DNA of 64,000 nucleotides, from positions 3,844,001 through 3,908,000 of the forward strand of contig NZ_CP061008.1 in assembly GCF_014490035.1 (NCBI RefSeq), read 5' to 3'. This DNA is from Achromobacter xylosoxidans (lineage in GTDB: Bacteria > Pseudomonadota > Gammaproteobacteria > Burkholderiales > Burkholderiaceae_B). The notes beneath the pieces are model-generated. The model was not told the DNA's origin. It did not search any database and saw only the letters and a list, made by a program, of their open reading frames with translations. Below are positions 37,966 through 48,299 of this stretch, in pieces (within the stretch, counting starts at the first letter, position 1; every line of letters begins with the position of its first letter). The translations under genes were made by a program, and so were the position numbers.

Positions 37966-38787
37966 ATGGGCACTATCACCAATCAAGCCGACCTGGCCAA
38001 GATGCGCGCCGCCTGCCAGGATGCGGCCAAAGTCCTCGATTTCATCACGCCTTACGTCAAGCCTGGGGTCACCACCGGGGAGCTGGACCGCCTCTGCCTG
38101 GAGTACCTGACCGATGAACTGGGCGTGAAATCCGCCACGGTGGGCTATGCGCCCCCGGGCTATCCGCCCTTCCCCGGCGCCATCTGCACCTCGGTCAACC
38201 ACCAAGTCTGCCATGGCATCCCGGGCGATAAGGTGCTGAAAAACGGCGACTCGCTGAATATCGACGTCACCATCATCAAGGATGGCTGGTTCGGTGACAC
38301 CAGCCGCATGTACGCGGTAGGCGAACAGTCCATATTGTCGCGCCGCCTGACCGAGATCACCTTCGAATGCATGTGGAAGGGCATCCAGCAGGTGAAAAAC
38401 GGGGCCACGTTGGGCGACATCGGCAACGCGATCCAGAAGCACGCCGAGGCCAACGGCTTTTCAGTGGTGCGCGAGTTCTGCGGCCACGGCATCGGCCAGC
38501 GCTTCCACGAAGACCCGCAGGTGCTGCACTATGGCAAGCCGGGTACGGGCGTGAAGCTGACGACGGGCATGCTGTTCACCATCGAACCCATGATCAATGC
38601 CGGACGCCGCGAGATCCGCCAGCTGTCCGATGGCTGGACGGTCGTCACCCGCGACCACAGCCTGTCGGCCCAATGGGAGCATGCTGTCTGTGTCACCGAG
38701 ACCGGCTACGAAGTATTGACCCTGTCGCCAGGAATGCCCAAGCCGCCCGCCTTCGTCACCGAACCCCTGGTCATCCCAGCCGTCTGA
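37966..38787 (+). CDS. map: type I methionine aminopeptidase
   Basis: 273 residues from ATG 37966 (MGTITNQADLAKM). It removes the initiator methionine from new proteins and needs two divalent metals. The pita-bread fold ligands are visible: the histidine in VNHQVCHGIPGD, Asp in LNIDVTIIKDGWFGDTSRM, His in FCGHGIGQRFHEDPQV, Glu in LFTIEPMINAG and the last Glu in SAQWEHAVCVTETGYEVL. No N-terminal extension, so type Ia. Divergent from rpsB, as in many genomes, and 18 bases before glnD. Confidence 0.97.
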   Translation: MGTITNQADLAKMRAACQDAAKVLDFITPYVKPGVTTGELDRLCLEYLTDELGVKSATVGYAPPGYPPFPGAICTSVNHQVCHGIPGDKVLKNGDSLNIDVTIIKDGWFGDTSRMYAVGEQSILSRRLTEITFECMWKGIQQVKNGATLGDIGNAIQKHAEANGFSVVREFCGHGIGQRFHEDPQVLHYGKPGTGVKLTTGMLFTIEPMINAGRREIRQLSDGWTVVTRDHSLSAQWEHAVCVTETGYEVLTLSPGMPKPPAFVTEPLVIPAV

Positions 38788-38805
38788 TACACAAGCTTAG
38801 CCACC

Positions 38806-41412
38806 ATGACCGCCGCCATACTCAGCGCCCTGCGCGAACGCATCCAGGAAGCCCGGCGGACCGCGGTGGCGCAATTCCGCACGCACCTGCGGCCGGACAC
38901 CCTGCTGTCCGAGCTGCGCCGCATCGTCGACGCCGCGCTGCGCGACCTGATCAAGCATTGCCCGCTGCCCGCCGGCGCCACGCTGGCGGCCGTGGGCGGC
39001 TATGGCCGGGGCGAGCTTTACCCGCACTCCGACGTGGACCTGCTGATCCTGCTGCCGCACGCACCCACGCCCGAGGACGAGTCGGCCATCGAAAAGCTGG
39101 TGGCCTCGCTGTGGGACCTGGGCCTGGAGCCCGGCCATAGCGTACGTACCATCGAGGACTGCGAACGCGAGGCGGATGCCGATATCACCGTGGAAACGGC
39201 TCTGCTGGAATCCCGCTGGCTGGCCGGCAGCCGCACGCTGATGAAGGCCTTCGAAGCCGCGACCAAGTCCCGCCTGGACCCGCGCGCTTTTTTTCGCGCC
39301 AAACGCGTCGAAATGCAGCAGCGCCACGCGCGCTACCAAGACACTCCCTATGCGCTGGAGCCGAACTGCAAGGAGTCGCCGGGCGGACTGCGCGACCTGC
39401 AGGTCATCCTGTGGATGGCCCGGGCGGCCGGCTTTGGCAACAGCTGGCGCTCCGTGGCGCAGGCAGGCCTGCTTACTTCGTCCGAGGCGCGCGACCTGCG
39501 CAAGGCCGAACAAGCCTTCAAGCGCCTGCGCATCGAATTGCACCTGCTGGCGAACCGGCGCGAAGACCGCGTGCTGTTCGACCTGCAGCCCGCCCTGGCC
39601 GAGGTCTACGGCATCCACGCCACCGCCACCCGCCGCGGCAGCGAGCTGCTGATGCAGCGCTACTATTGGGCGGCGCGTCTGGTGACGCAGCTCAACGGCA
39701 TCCTGGTGCAGAACATCGAGGAACGGCTGTTCCCGCGCCCGGATAGCGACGCGCGCGACATCGACGACGACTTCCGCAATCTGCGGGACCGCCTGGACAT
39801 CATTCGCGACGACGGTTTCGAGCGCAATCCCACCCTGCTGCTGCGCGCCTTCCTGGTGATGCAGCAGCACCCGGAACTGACCGGCATGTCGGCGCGCACG
39901 CTGCGCGCCATCTGGCATTCGCGCCACCGCATCGACGCGCAGTTCCGCCGCAACCCGGTCAACCGCAAGCTGTTCCTGCAAATCCTGCAGCAGCCGCGCG
40001 GCATCGTGCACGAGCTGCGGCGCATGACCATGCTGAACATCCTGCCGCGCTATCTGCCGGTATTCCGCCGCATCGTCGGCCAGATGCAGCATGACCTGTT
40101 CCACGCCTACACGGTGGACCAGCACACGCTGGCGGTGGTGCGCAACCTGCGCCGCTTCACCATGCCGGAGCACGCCCAGGAATATCCGCTGGCCAGCCAG
40201 CTGATCGCCGGCCTGGACCGGCACTGGCTGCTGTACGTGGCCGCGCTGTTCCACGACATCGCCAAGGGCCGCGGCGGCGACCACTCCGAGCTGGGCGCGC
40301 GCGAAGTGCGCAAGTTTGCCCAAGACCACGGCATGGAGCCCGAGGACGCCAAGCTGGTCGAGTTCCTGGTCCGCCAGCATCTGCTGATGTCGGCCGTGGC
40401 GCAAAAGCGCGACCTGTCCGATCCGACCGTGGTGCAGGACTTCGCCGCCACCGTGAAGGACGAGCGCCATCTGACAGCGCTGTATCTGCTGACGGTGGCC
40501 GATATCCGCGGCACCAGCCCCAAGGTCTGGAACGCCTGGAAGGGCAAGCTGCTGGAAGATCTGTACAAGCTGACGCTGGCCGCCCTGGGCGGCGCCCATG
40601 CAGACGCCCACACTGTCCTGACCGAACGCAAGGAAGAAGCCGCCCGCCTGACCCGCCTGGCGGGCCTGCGCGACGACGCCCGCGAGGCCTTCTGGAACCA
40701 GCTCGACGTGGCGTACTTCCTGCGCCACGACGCCTCGGACATCGCCTGGCACACCCGCCACCTATACCACCAGGTCGCGCCGGCGCAGGCGGTGGTCAAG
40801 GCCCGCCCGACCGAACACGGCGAAGGCCTGCAGATCATGGTGTACACCCGCGATGCCCCCGACCTGTTCGTGGCGATCTGCGGCTATTTCGACGCCAAGT
40901 CGCTTTCCATTCAGGATGCCCGCATCCACACCACGCGCCACGGCTGGGCGCTGGACAGCTTCATCGTGCTGCTGCCGGAAGGCGCCAGCGACCTGCGCGC
41001 CCAGGCCACCCTGGTCGAACACGAACTGGCCGAACGCCTCAAGGACCCGCACGCCGCCGCCTTGCAGCAGCCCGCTCGCGGCGGCTACTACAGCCGCGGC
41101 CGCCAGTCCCGCGTGTCACGGGTGTTCCCGGTCATGCCGCAGGCCGAACTGCAGCCCGACGAGCGCAGCACCTCCTGGCGCCTGTCCGTGACTGCCACCG
41201 ACCGGCCCGGCCTGCTGCACGCCCTGGCCCGCGTCTTTGCCAGCCACGAGGTGAACCTGCTGATGGCCAAGATCATGACGCTGGGCGACCGGGTCGAAGA
41301 CGTCTTCATCGTCGACGGCACCGCGCTGACGCGCCCGCGCAGCCAGATGCAGTTCGAGCGCGACGTCCTGGACGCCCTGGCGGGCGAGGAAGCCCAGCAG
41401 CGCGCCGCCTGA
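38806..41412 (+). CDS. glnD: bifunctional [protein-PII] uridylyltransferase/uridylyl-removing enzyme
   Basis: 868 residues, full length. It senses glutamine and adds or removes UMP on PII proteins, so it is the main nitrogen sensor. Domains: nucleotidyltransferase with GGYGRGELYPHSDVD (64-78), the central helical part, an HD domain with FHDIAKGRGGDHSELG (about 480-500) that removes UMP, and two C-terminal ACT domains (about 690 and 800) that bind glutamine, the second opening with RLSVTATDRPGLLHALAR. The metal residues appear intact. It follows map with 18 bases, likely in one transcript. Confidence 0.97.
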   Translation: MTAAILSALRERIQEARRTAVAQFRTHLRPDTLLSELRRIVDAALRDLIKHCPLPAGATLAAVGGYGRGELYPHSDVDLLILLPHAPTPEDESAIEKLVASLWDLGLEPGHSVRTIEDCEREADADITVETALLESRWLAGSRTLMKAFEAATKSRLDPRAFFRAKRVEMQQRHARYQDTPYALEPNCKESPGGLRDLQVILWMARAAGFGNSWRSVAQAGLLTSSEARDLRKAEQAFKRLRIELHLLANRREDRVLFDLQPALAEVYGIHATATRRGSELLMQRYYWAARLVTQLNGILVQNIEERLFPRPDSDARDIDDDFRNLRDRLDIIRDDGFERNPTLLLRAFLVMQQHPELTGMSARTLRAIWHSRHRIDAQFRRNPVNRKLFLQILQQPRGIVHELRRMTMLNILPRYLPVFRRIVGQMQHDLFHAYTVDQHTLAVVRNLRRFTMPEHAQEYPLASQLIAGLDRHWLLYVAALFHDIAKGRGGDHSELGAREVRKFAQDHGMEPEDAKLVEFLVRQHLLMSAVAQKRDLSDPTVVQDFAATVKDERHLTALYLLTVADIRGTSPKVWNAWKGKLLEDLYKLTLAALGGAHADAHTVLTERKEEAARLTRLAGLRDDAREAFWNQLDVAYFLRHDASDIAWHTRHLYHQVAPAQAVVKARPTEHGEGLQIMVYTRDAPDLFVAICGYFDAKSLSIQDARIHTTRHGWALDSFIVLLPEGASDLRAQATLVEHELAERLKDPHAAALQQPARGGYYSRGRQSRVSRVFPVMPQAELQPDERSTSWRLSVTATDRPGLLHALARVFASHEVNLLMAKIMTLGDRVEDVFIVDGTALTRPRSQMQFERDVLDALAGEEAQQRAA

Positions 41413-41487
41413 CCGCGGGCGCCCGGCATCGCCAGCGCCGCCGGGACCGCATACAATCCCGGTTTTCGGCCAGGCGATGCCCTCCCC

Positions 41488-42201
41488 ATGGAGCTAAACG
41501 ATTATCTGCGCGTTTTCGGTACCAGCTTCTTTTTCGCGCTGGCTACCCTGTTGCCGTTCCTCAACCCGCCCGCGATCGCGCCGATCTTCCTGTCGCTGAC
41601 CGAGGGCGCGTCGTCGTCCACCCGGATGGTGCTGGCCAAGCGCGTGGCCATCAATGTCTGCCTGATGCTGATCGTCGCCATGGTCGCGGGCAACGTGCTG
41701 CTCAGCTTCTTCGGCATTTCGCTGTCCATCGTGCGTGTCGGCGGCGGCATGCTCGTGATCGCCAGCGCCTGGCGGCTGGTGAATTCACCCGACGCCGACA
41801 CCGAACGCGTGGCGCGCATGGCCGAGTCCTTCACTCCGGAAATGGCCAAGGCCCGCGCGTTCTATCCCCTGACCTTCCCCATCAGCTGCGGCCCCGGATC
41901 CATCGCCGCGGCCATCACCGTGGGGGTGTCGCTGCGCGACCAGAACCACGTGCTGAGCCTGCTGCGGCTGGGCGGATCGATTCCGGGCATCATCGTCGTG
42001 TCGGTCACGCTCTACATCTGCCTGCGCTTTGCGGCGCAGATGCTGCACCGCCTGGGCGACAATGGCACCGCCGTGTTCATGCGCCTGTCGGCCTTCATCA
42101 TGCTGTGCCTGGGCGTGCAGATCTTCTGGGAAGGTTCGCGCGAACTACTGCTGGGCGTGTTGCAGCAAGTGATGCAACCAATTCCGATTCCCAAGGCCTA
42201 A
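41488..42201 (+). CDS. MarC-family inner membrane protein
   Basis: 237 residues with six membrane helices. The family block FALATLLPFLNPPAIAPIFLSLTEG near the start and the middle FYPLTFPISCGPGSIAAAITVG (with the two half-sites PFLNP and PLTFP) are typical of MarC/YchE/YhgN. They were once thought to give multiple antibiotic resistance, which was later withdrawn; function is unknown. Start ATG 41488 is 75 bases after glnD, with a TACAAT box in the gap. Confidence 0.9.
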   Translation: MELNDYLRVFGTSFFFALATLLPFLNPPAIAPIFLSLTEGASSSTRMVLAKRVAINVCLMLIVAMVAGNVLLSFFGISLSIVRVGGGMLVIASAWRLVNSPDADTERVARMAESFTPEMAKARAFYPLTFPISCGPGSIAAAITVGVSLRDQNHVLSLLRLGGSIPGIIVVSVTLYICLRFAAQMLHRLGDNGTAVFMRLSAFIMLCLGVQIFWEGSRELLLGVLQQVMQPIPIPKA

Positions 42202-42252
42202 GCCTGGCTCGGGGCCGAGTCCGCCCCCTTTTCCAACCCTTGCAAAGCAACA

Positions 42253-42738
42253 ATGACCTCTCGCTCAGAACGCCTGCTCCGCCTGATCGCCCTCTTCTGC
42301 TTCGGCGCCGTCGGCCTCGCCCTGGTTTCCCAGCATGTCTTCGACATGCCTCCCTGCGCCTGGTGCGTCATGCAGCGCCTGATCTACCTGGTGATCGGCG
42401 TCATCGCGCTGGTGGGCGGATTCGGCGGCGGACGCGCGCTGACGCGCCTGTGCGGCGCACTCGCCGCGCTGCTGTCCCTGGGCGGCATCGCGGCCGCCTG
42501 GTATCAGTACAGCGTAGCGGCCAACATGCTGTCCTGCGACCAGACCTTCGCCGACCGCTTCATGACGGGCATCGGCCTGGAAAGCGCCGTGCCGTGGCTG
42601 TTCGGCATCTATGCCACCTGCATGGACGCCAAGGTGCCGGTGCTGGGCATCGAATACGCGCTTTGGAGCCTGGCGCTCTTCGTCATCATTTTCTTCATGG
42701 CGCTGCCGGTCGTATTCCGGCGCGGCGGGTCGCAGTAA
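42253..42738 (+). CDS. dsbB: disulfide bond formation protein DsbB
   Basis: 161 residues, four membrane helices. DsbB reoxidises DsbA and gives the electrons to ubiquinone. The first periplasmic loop has the CxxC pair Cys35 and Cys38 (PPCAWCVMQR), and the second loop has Cys95 and Cys123 (LSCDQTF, ATCMDAK), the pair that reacts with DsbA. QR after the CxxC, the quinone-site residues, is also there. Inner membrane. DsbA itself is not in this window. Confidence 0.95.
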   Translation: MTSRSERLLRLIALFCFGAVGLALVSQHVFDMPPCAWCVMQRLIYLVIGVIALVGGFGGGRALTRLCGALAALLSLGGIAAAWYQYSVAANMLSCDQTFADRFMTGIGLESAVPWLFGIYATCMDAKVPVLGIEYALWSLALFVIIFFMALPVVFRRGGSQ

Positions 42739-42816
42739 CCTCCTCTTCCCGATGCCGCCTGCAGTCTTGCGGGCGGCAGCCAAACGCCGGGCTGCCTGAC
42801 CACGCCCGCCTCGATC

Positions 42817-43338
42817 ATGTCCACCCTGAAATACCTGACCGGATACCCGGAATCCCTGCTCGCCCAGGCCCAAAAGCTGCTCGACCAAGACAAGCTGGGT
42901 CCGGCGCTGCTGGCGCGCTATCCCGCCGGCCCTCATGACGTGCGCACCGACCGGGCGCTCTATCAGTACGTGACGGACCTGAAGAACACTTATATGCGCA
43001 ACGGCGACCAGATCAACAAGGTCGCCTTCGACAGCAAGATCCATGTGATCCAGCATGCGCTCGGCCAGCACACCTACATCTCGCGCGTGCAGGGCGGCAA
43101 GCTCAAGGCCAAGCATGAAATCCGGGTGGCGACGCTGTTCAAGACCGTGCCGGCAGAGTTCCTGAAGATGATCACGGTGCATGAGCTGGCGCACCTGAAG
43201 GAAAAGGACCACAACAAGGCCTTCTACAACCTGTGCCTGCGCATGGAACCGCAGTACCACCAGTACGAGTTCGACTTGCGGCTGTATCTGACGCACCTGG
43301 AGGCGACACGCGAAACCTTGTGGAAGGCGGCGGCCTGA
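42817..43338 (+). CDS. YgjP-like M48-type metallopeptidase
   Basis: 173 residues. The zinc-binding motif HELAH is at 122-126 and the third ligand is His132 (KDHNKAFY), the pattern H-E-x-x-H-x5-H seen in the YgjP/DUF45 (M48-like) family. No signal peptide or membrane helix, so cytoplasmic. The function and substrate of this group are not settled; the E. coli relative is linked to nucleotide or protein quality control only weakly. It is the last gene before a strong terminator shared with purF. Confidence 0.8.
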   Translation: MSTLKYLTGYPESLLAQAQKLLDQDKLGPALLARYPAGPHDVRTDRALYQYVTDLKNTYMRNGDQINKVAFDSKIHVIQHALGQHTYISRVQGGKLKAKHEIRVATLFKTVPAEFLKMITVHELAHLKEKDHNKAFYNLCLRMEPQYHQYEFDLRLYLTHLEATRETLWKAAA

Positions 43339-43371
43339 TATCCCTGGGCAAGCGCTCAGTACCGCGCAATA

Positions 43372-43401
43372 AAAAATGCCGTCCCGAAGGACGGCATTTT
43401 T
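43372..43401. terminator. bidirectional intrinsic terminator, metallopeptidase/purF
   Basis: A perfect 13-bp stem (AAAAATGCCGTCC with GGACGGCATTTTT) and a CGAA tetraloop, with A-run on one side and T-run on the other. It lies between two convergent genes and can end both. Confidence 0.95.
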
Positions 43402-43421
43402 CTTGCCACCAGACAGACGCG

Positions 43422-44942
<1,521 letters not shown>

Positions 44943-44972
44943 GGTGAGAGTTCCTGGTTGATTTAAAGCTAA

Positions 44973-45461
44973 TCAATACGGCAGCCACGTCGCCAGGGAC
45001 GGCGGCAGCCACGTCTTGATATGTTTGATGGCCTCGATGGCCGAATGCGAAAACATGGCGTCCTTCCACCACGGCTCCTGCGGCAGCGGCGTGTAGCCTG
45101 CGGCGGCGACCAGCGCCAGCACGATCAACAGGCCACGGGCCAGCCCGAACATCCCGCCCAGGCCGTGGTCGGCGGGACTCAGTCCGGTGCTGCGGATCAG
45201 GGCGGCAAGCGTCATGTTGACCAAGCCCACGCCGAGCAGCACGATGATGAACACTGCAGCGTACGAAACTCCCATGCGCAGCAGCGTCGTTTCAATATAG
45301 GGCTCCAGCCAGGCATAGACCGTGGGCCCCCACCATATCGCGGCCACGAAGGCCAGCAGATAGGCGACCAGCGACAGCACCTCTTTGAGCAGGCCGCGCA
45401 CCAGGCCCAGCACACCCGAAACCACCAGGATGGCCAGCACGACGAAGTCGAAGCCGGTCAC
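44973..45461 (-). CDS. cvpA: colicin V production family protein CvpA
   Basis: 162 residues, four membrane helices, start GTG at 45461. It begins FDFVVLAILVVSGVLGLVRGLLKE, the typical CvpA opening, and ends with a helix-plus-tail. Inner membrane. In E. coli it is needed for colicin V production and supports resistance to bile salts; the molecular role is unknown. The start shares one base with the stop of dedD (TAGTG), so it is translationally coupled to dedD. Confidence 0.92.
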   Translation of the reverse strand: MTGFDFVVLAILVVSGVLGLVRGLLKEVLSLVAYLLAFVAAIWWGPTVYAWLEPYIETTLLRMGVSYAAVFIIVLLGVGLVNMTLAALIRSTGLSPADHGLGGMFGLARGLLIVLALVAAAGYTPLPQEPWWKDAMFSHSAIEAIKHIKTWLPPSLATWLPY

Positions 45462-46276
45462 TATTGGGCGGCGATGAAACCATTGTCATAGCCCAGGGTG
45501 CGCAACCGCGCCTGGGCCGCCTGCGCCGCCTCGCGCGAGGGGAACGGCCCCACCCGCAGACGGTACTGCTGTTTGCCATTGATGGTGGCTTGTTCCACGA
45601 ATGCGTTGGTGACGCCAGCCTGGTGCAGCTTGCTGCGCCGCGACTGGGCGTCCTCGGATGTGGTGTAGGCGGCGATCTGCAACACGAAATTGCCCTTGGC
45701 GGCCGGCTTGGGCGCGGGCGCCGAAGCCGCGGGCGCCGGACGCCCTTCCAGCAAGGCCAGTGCGCGCGCGCCGTCATCCGAACGGTTATCGGGCTTGGCC
45801 GGCGTCGCGGGCTTGGGTTCGGGCTTGGGCGGCGTGGCCGGCTTGGGCTCGGGCTTGGGCGGCGTGACGGCAGCGGTCGCGGGCGGCGTCGCGGGCTGAG
45901 CGGCCGGAGGCGTCGTCGTTGCCGGCGGCTGCACGGAGGTGACCGGAGGCGGCGTGGGAATGGCCGAAGGATCCGTCGGCGTGGCGCTGCCCGGCGCGGG
46001 CGTCTGCGGCGCGGCGACTTGCGGTTCGGTCACTTGCGGCTGGAACGGCGTATTGCGGTCCGGCACCCTGATGGGAATGTTGTCGTCCACAGGCGTGGGC
46101 TGCGAATCGAGCACCATGGGCAGGATGATGACGGCTGCCAGCACCAGCGCGACAGCGCCCGCCAGCCTGCGCCGCGCGCGGCCGCGCAGCTCCGCAGCCT
46201 GCACCTCGCTGGGCACAGCCGCCCGTTTGGAGGACTGCGCCTGGTCGGCAGGATCTTTGCGTTTGAAAAAACCCAT
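45461..46276 (-). CDS. dedD: SPOR-domain protein (DedD-like)
   Basis: 271 residues. One membrane helix (about 37-58, RLAGAVALVLAAVIILPMV), a long Pro/Thr/Ala-rich linker in the periplasm with two or more PEPKPAT units (about 80-175), and a C-terminal SPOR domain (about 195-271; GNFVLQIAAYTTSEDAQSRR and RVGPFPSREAAQAAQARL). SPOR domains bind denuded glycan at the septum, so a role in cell division is likely. Placed between folC and cvpA. Confidence 0.92.
   Translation of the reverse strand: MGFFKRKDPADQAQSSKRAAVPSEVQAAELRGRARRRLAGAVALVLAAVIILPMVLDSQPTPVDDNIPIRVPDRNTPFQPQVTEPQVAAPQTPAPGSATPTDPSAIPTPPPVTSVQPPATTTPPAAQPATPPATAAVTPPKPEPKPATPPKPEPKPATPAKPDNRSDDGARALALLEGRPAPAASAPAPKPAAKGNFVLQIAAYTTSEDAQSRRSKLHQAGVTNAFVEQATINGKQQYRLRVGPFPSREAAQAAQARLRTLGYDNGFIAAQ
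45811..45870 (-). repeat. 30-bp tandem repeat inside dedD
   Basis: 45811-45840 and 45841-45870 are two 30-base units with 27 identical positions, encoding PKPEPKPATP-like repeats in the linker. It is an in-frame repeat that could vary in number between strains. Confidence 0.8.
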
Positions 46277-46339
46277 GGAGGAGAATTCCTTGCGGCGATA
46301 TGGCGGCGGGCCGCCTGGACGCGACTGACCCGCTGCTGC

Positions 46340-47650
46340 CTATGCCTTGCGACCCAGAGCCTGCAAAACCGAGGCTACGGTGAGAAACGAGCCGAACACC
46401 ACGATTCTATCATTCTCCCCTGCCCGTTCGCGCGCTGCCGCAAAGGCCTGGGCGGGATCCGGGTAAGCGGAGATGCCTGGTTTTTCGCCATCCGCCGGCG
46501 CAGGCGGCAACGCGGCGGCGACCTGCTCCGCCAGCGCGTCTCCAGAGGTGCCGCGCGGACCCGGCAGGCCGGCGCAGTACCAGTTGTCGATGCGCGTGCC
46601 GAGCTTGGCGATGACGCCGGCCAGATCCTTGTCGTTGAGCATGCCGAACACCGCGTGGGTGTAGGGATGGAAGCCCATGTTGTCCAGGTTCTGCGCCAGC
46701 ACCGCCGCGGCATGCGGATTGTGCGCCACATCCAGGATCACCGCGGGCTGGCCCGGCAGGATCTGGAAACGGCCAGGCAGGGACGCCTGCAGCAAGCCCA
46801 GGCGCACGGCCTGCTGCGGCACCGGCAGGCGGTCGCGCACCGATTCCAGCGCGGCCAGCGCGGCCGAGGCGTTCAGCAATTGGTTGGCGCCGCGCAGCGC
46901 CGGATAGGCCAGTGAATTGCGCCGCTGCTCGCGGCCGCCGTAGGCCCATTGCTGGCGGTCGCCGGAATAGTTGAAGTCGCGCCCGAACAGCCACAGGTCC
47001 GCGCCGATTTCCTGGACGTGGTCCAGCAACGATTGCGGCGGCATCGGATCGCTGCAGATGGCCGGCCGGCCGCTGCGGTAGATGTGCGCTTTCTCGAAGC
47101 CGATCTTCTCGCGTGTGTCGCCCAGCCAGTCGGTGTGGTCCAGGTCCACGCTGGTGACGATGGAGCAATCGGCATCGACGATATTGACCGCATCCAACCG
47201 TCCGCCCAAGCCGACCTCCAGCACCACGGCGTCCAGCTTCGACTGCGAGAACAGCCGCAGGATCGCCAGCGTGGTGAACTCGAAATAGGTCAGCGACACG
47301 TCGCCGCGCGCGGCTTCGACCGCCTGGAACTGGGCGATCAGGGCCTCGTCCGTGGCGATCTGGCCGTTGATGCGGGCGCGTTCGTTGAAATTGATCAGGT
47401 GCGGGGATGTATACAGCCCGACCTTGTAGCCGGCCGCAAGCAGGATTGCCTCCAGCATGGCACAGGTGGAACCCTTGCCGTTGGTGCCGCCGACCACGAA
47501 CTTCACGCCAGAAAGCTCCAGCCCCAGGCGCCCCGCCACTTCGCGCACCCGGTCCAGGCCCATGTCGATGGCGGTGGCGTGGATCGATTCCAGGTACTGC
47601 AGCCAATCGGACAGGGTGGCGGAAACGTCGGGCGTGCGGGCAGAAGACAT
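46340..47650 (-). CDS. folC: bifunctional dihydrofolate/folylpolyglutamate synthase
   Basis: 436 residues. It adds glutamate to dihydropteroate and then to tetrahydrofolate. The Mur-ligase ATP loop is GGTNGKGST (residues 54-62), followed by the conserved TSPHLINFNERARING block; the C-terminal part has VILDVAHNPHAAAVLAQNL. Cytoplasmic. The 63 bases after folC lead into dedD. In relatives accD stands upstream; here 164 bases lead to a divergent cupin gene instead. Confidence 0.95.
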   Translation of the reverse strand: MSSARTPDVSATLSDWLQYLESIHATAIDMGLDRVREVAGRLGLELSGVKFVVGGTNGKGSTCAMLEAILLAAGYKVGLYTSPHLINFNERARINGQIATDEALIAQFQAVEAARGDVSLTYFEFTTLAILRLFSQSKLDAVVLEVGLGGRLDAVNIVDADCSIVTSVDLDHTDWLGDTREKIGFEKAHIYRSGRPAICSDPMPPQSLLDHVQEIGADLWLFGRDFNYSGDRQQWAYGGREQRRNSLAYPALRGANQLLNASAALAALESVRDRLPVPQQAVRLGLLQASLPGRFQILPGQPAVILDVAHNPHAAAVLAQNLDNMGFHPYTHAVFGMLNDKDLAGVIAKLGTRIDNWYCAGLPGPRGTSGDALAEQVAAALPPAPADGEKPGISAYPDPAQAFAAARERAGENDRIVVFGSFLTVASVLQALGRKA

Positions 47651-47783
47651 GACAAAGCCGGTAGTGAGGTCAGCCTTCGATTTTAGCAGTCCGCGCCCGG
47701 TGTTTTCCCTAATCCCCCAGGGAGCGGCAAGGTATCCGCAGCGAAAAACTGCTTGCCACTATTTTTCTCATACATAAAAATAA

Positions 47784-47797
47784 TTTCACGTATGAAA
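47784..47797 (+). promoter_or_regulatory. palindromic operator candidate for the IclR regulator
   Basis: TTTCACGTATGAAA is a perfect palindrome (TTTCA, four bases, TGAAA) 18 bases before the cupin start, in an A/T-rich patch. A related site, 11 of 14 identical when read on the minus strand, lies at 52452-52465 in front of the IclR gene. TCATAC/GTATGA arms at 47768-47773 and 47790-47795 surround it. Confidence 0.5.
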
Positions 47798-47814
47798 ACT
47801 TAAACGGATCAACC

Positions 47815-48231
47815 ATGACGCAAGGCAAGACCCCCGCCTGGCTGGTGCGCGAGGCCGACGTGCCCGGCTACCACCCCGCCAATCACACCGGCACCCTGAA
47901 CCGGCGCCTGATCGGCCCGGACACCGTCGGCTCCCGGGGCGTGGAAGTGCTGCTGGGCGTGATCGACAAGGGCAAGGGCGCCCTGCCGCACGCCCACCCC
48001 GGCATCGAGCAGGTCTGCTACCTGCTGTCCGGCACGGCGCGCGCCCAGGTGCAGGACGAATGGGCCGACATGGGACCCGGCGACTGCTGCTACTTCCCTC
48101 CGGACATTCCGCACGTCTTCACCGTCACCAGCGACGAGCCCGCCCGCCTGTTGGTGATCTACACGCCCCCTTATGAAGAATCCCCAGACCGCGTGATACG
48201 CGGCTTTCCGGCGCCATCCCCAGCCGCTTGA
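47815..48231 (+). CDS. cupin-domain protein
   Basis: 138 residues, one cupin barrel. Motif 1 is PHAHPGIEQVCYLLSGTARAQV and motif 2 GDCCYFPPDIPHVF, with the usual His, His, Glu and His ligands, so a metal site is likely. Small cupins of this kind act as dioxygenases, isomerases or sensors; the substrate is not known. First gene of the Bug-CoA transferase-dehydrogenase cluster, whose Bug gene starts 68 bases after it. Start chosen as ATG 47815. Confidence 0.8.
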   Translation: MTQGKTPAWLVREADVPGYHPANHTGTLNRRLIGPDTVGSRGVEVLLGVIDKGKGALPHAHPGIEQVCYLLSGTARAQVQDEWADMGPGDCCYFPPDIPHVFTVTSDEPARLLVIYTPPYEESPDRVIRGFPAPSPAA

Positions 48232-48299
48232 CGCGGCGCAGCCCCGGGCAGCGGACGCAGAAACCGCGCCTGGACCCGAAGCACACAGGAGACAAACCC

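Noticed and set aside
38797..40761. A 654-codon open frame opposite glnD
   Set aside because: Shadow of glnD with no conserved motif and no ribosome-binding site.
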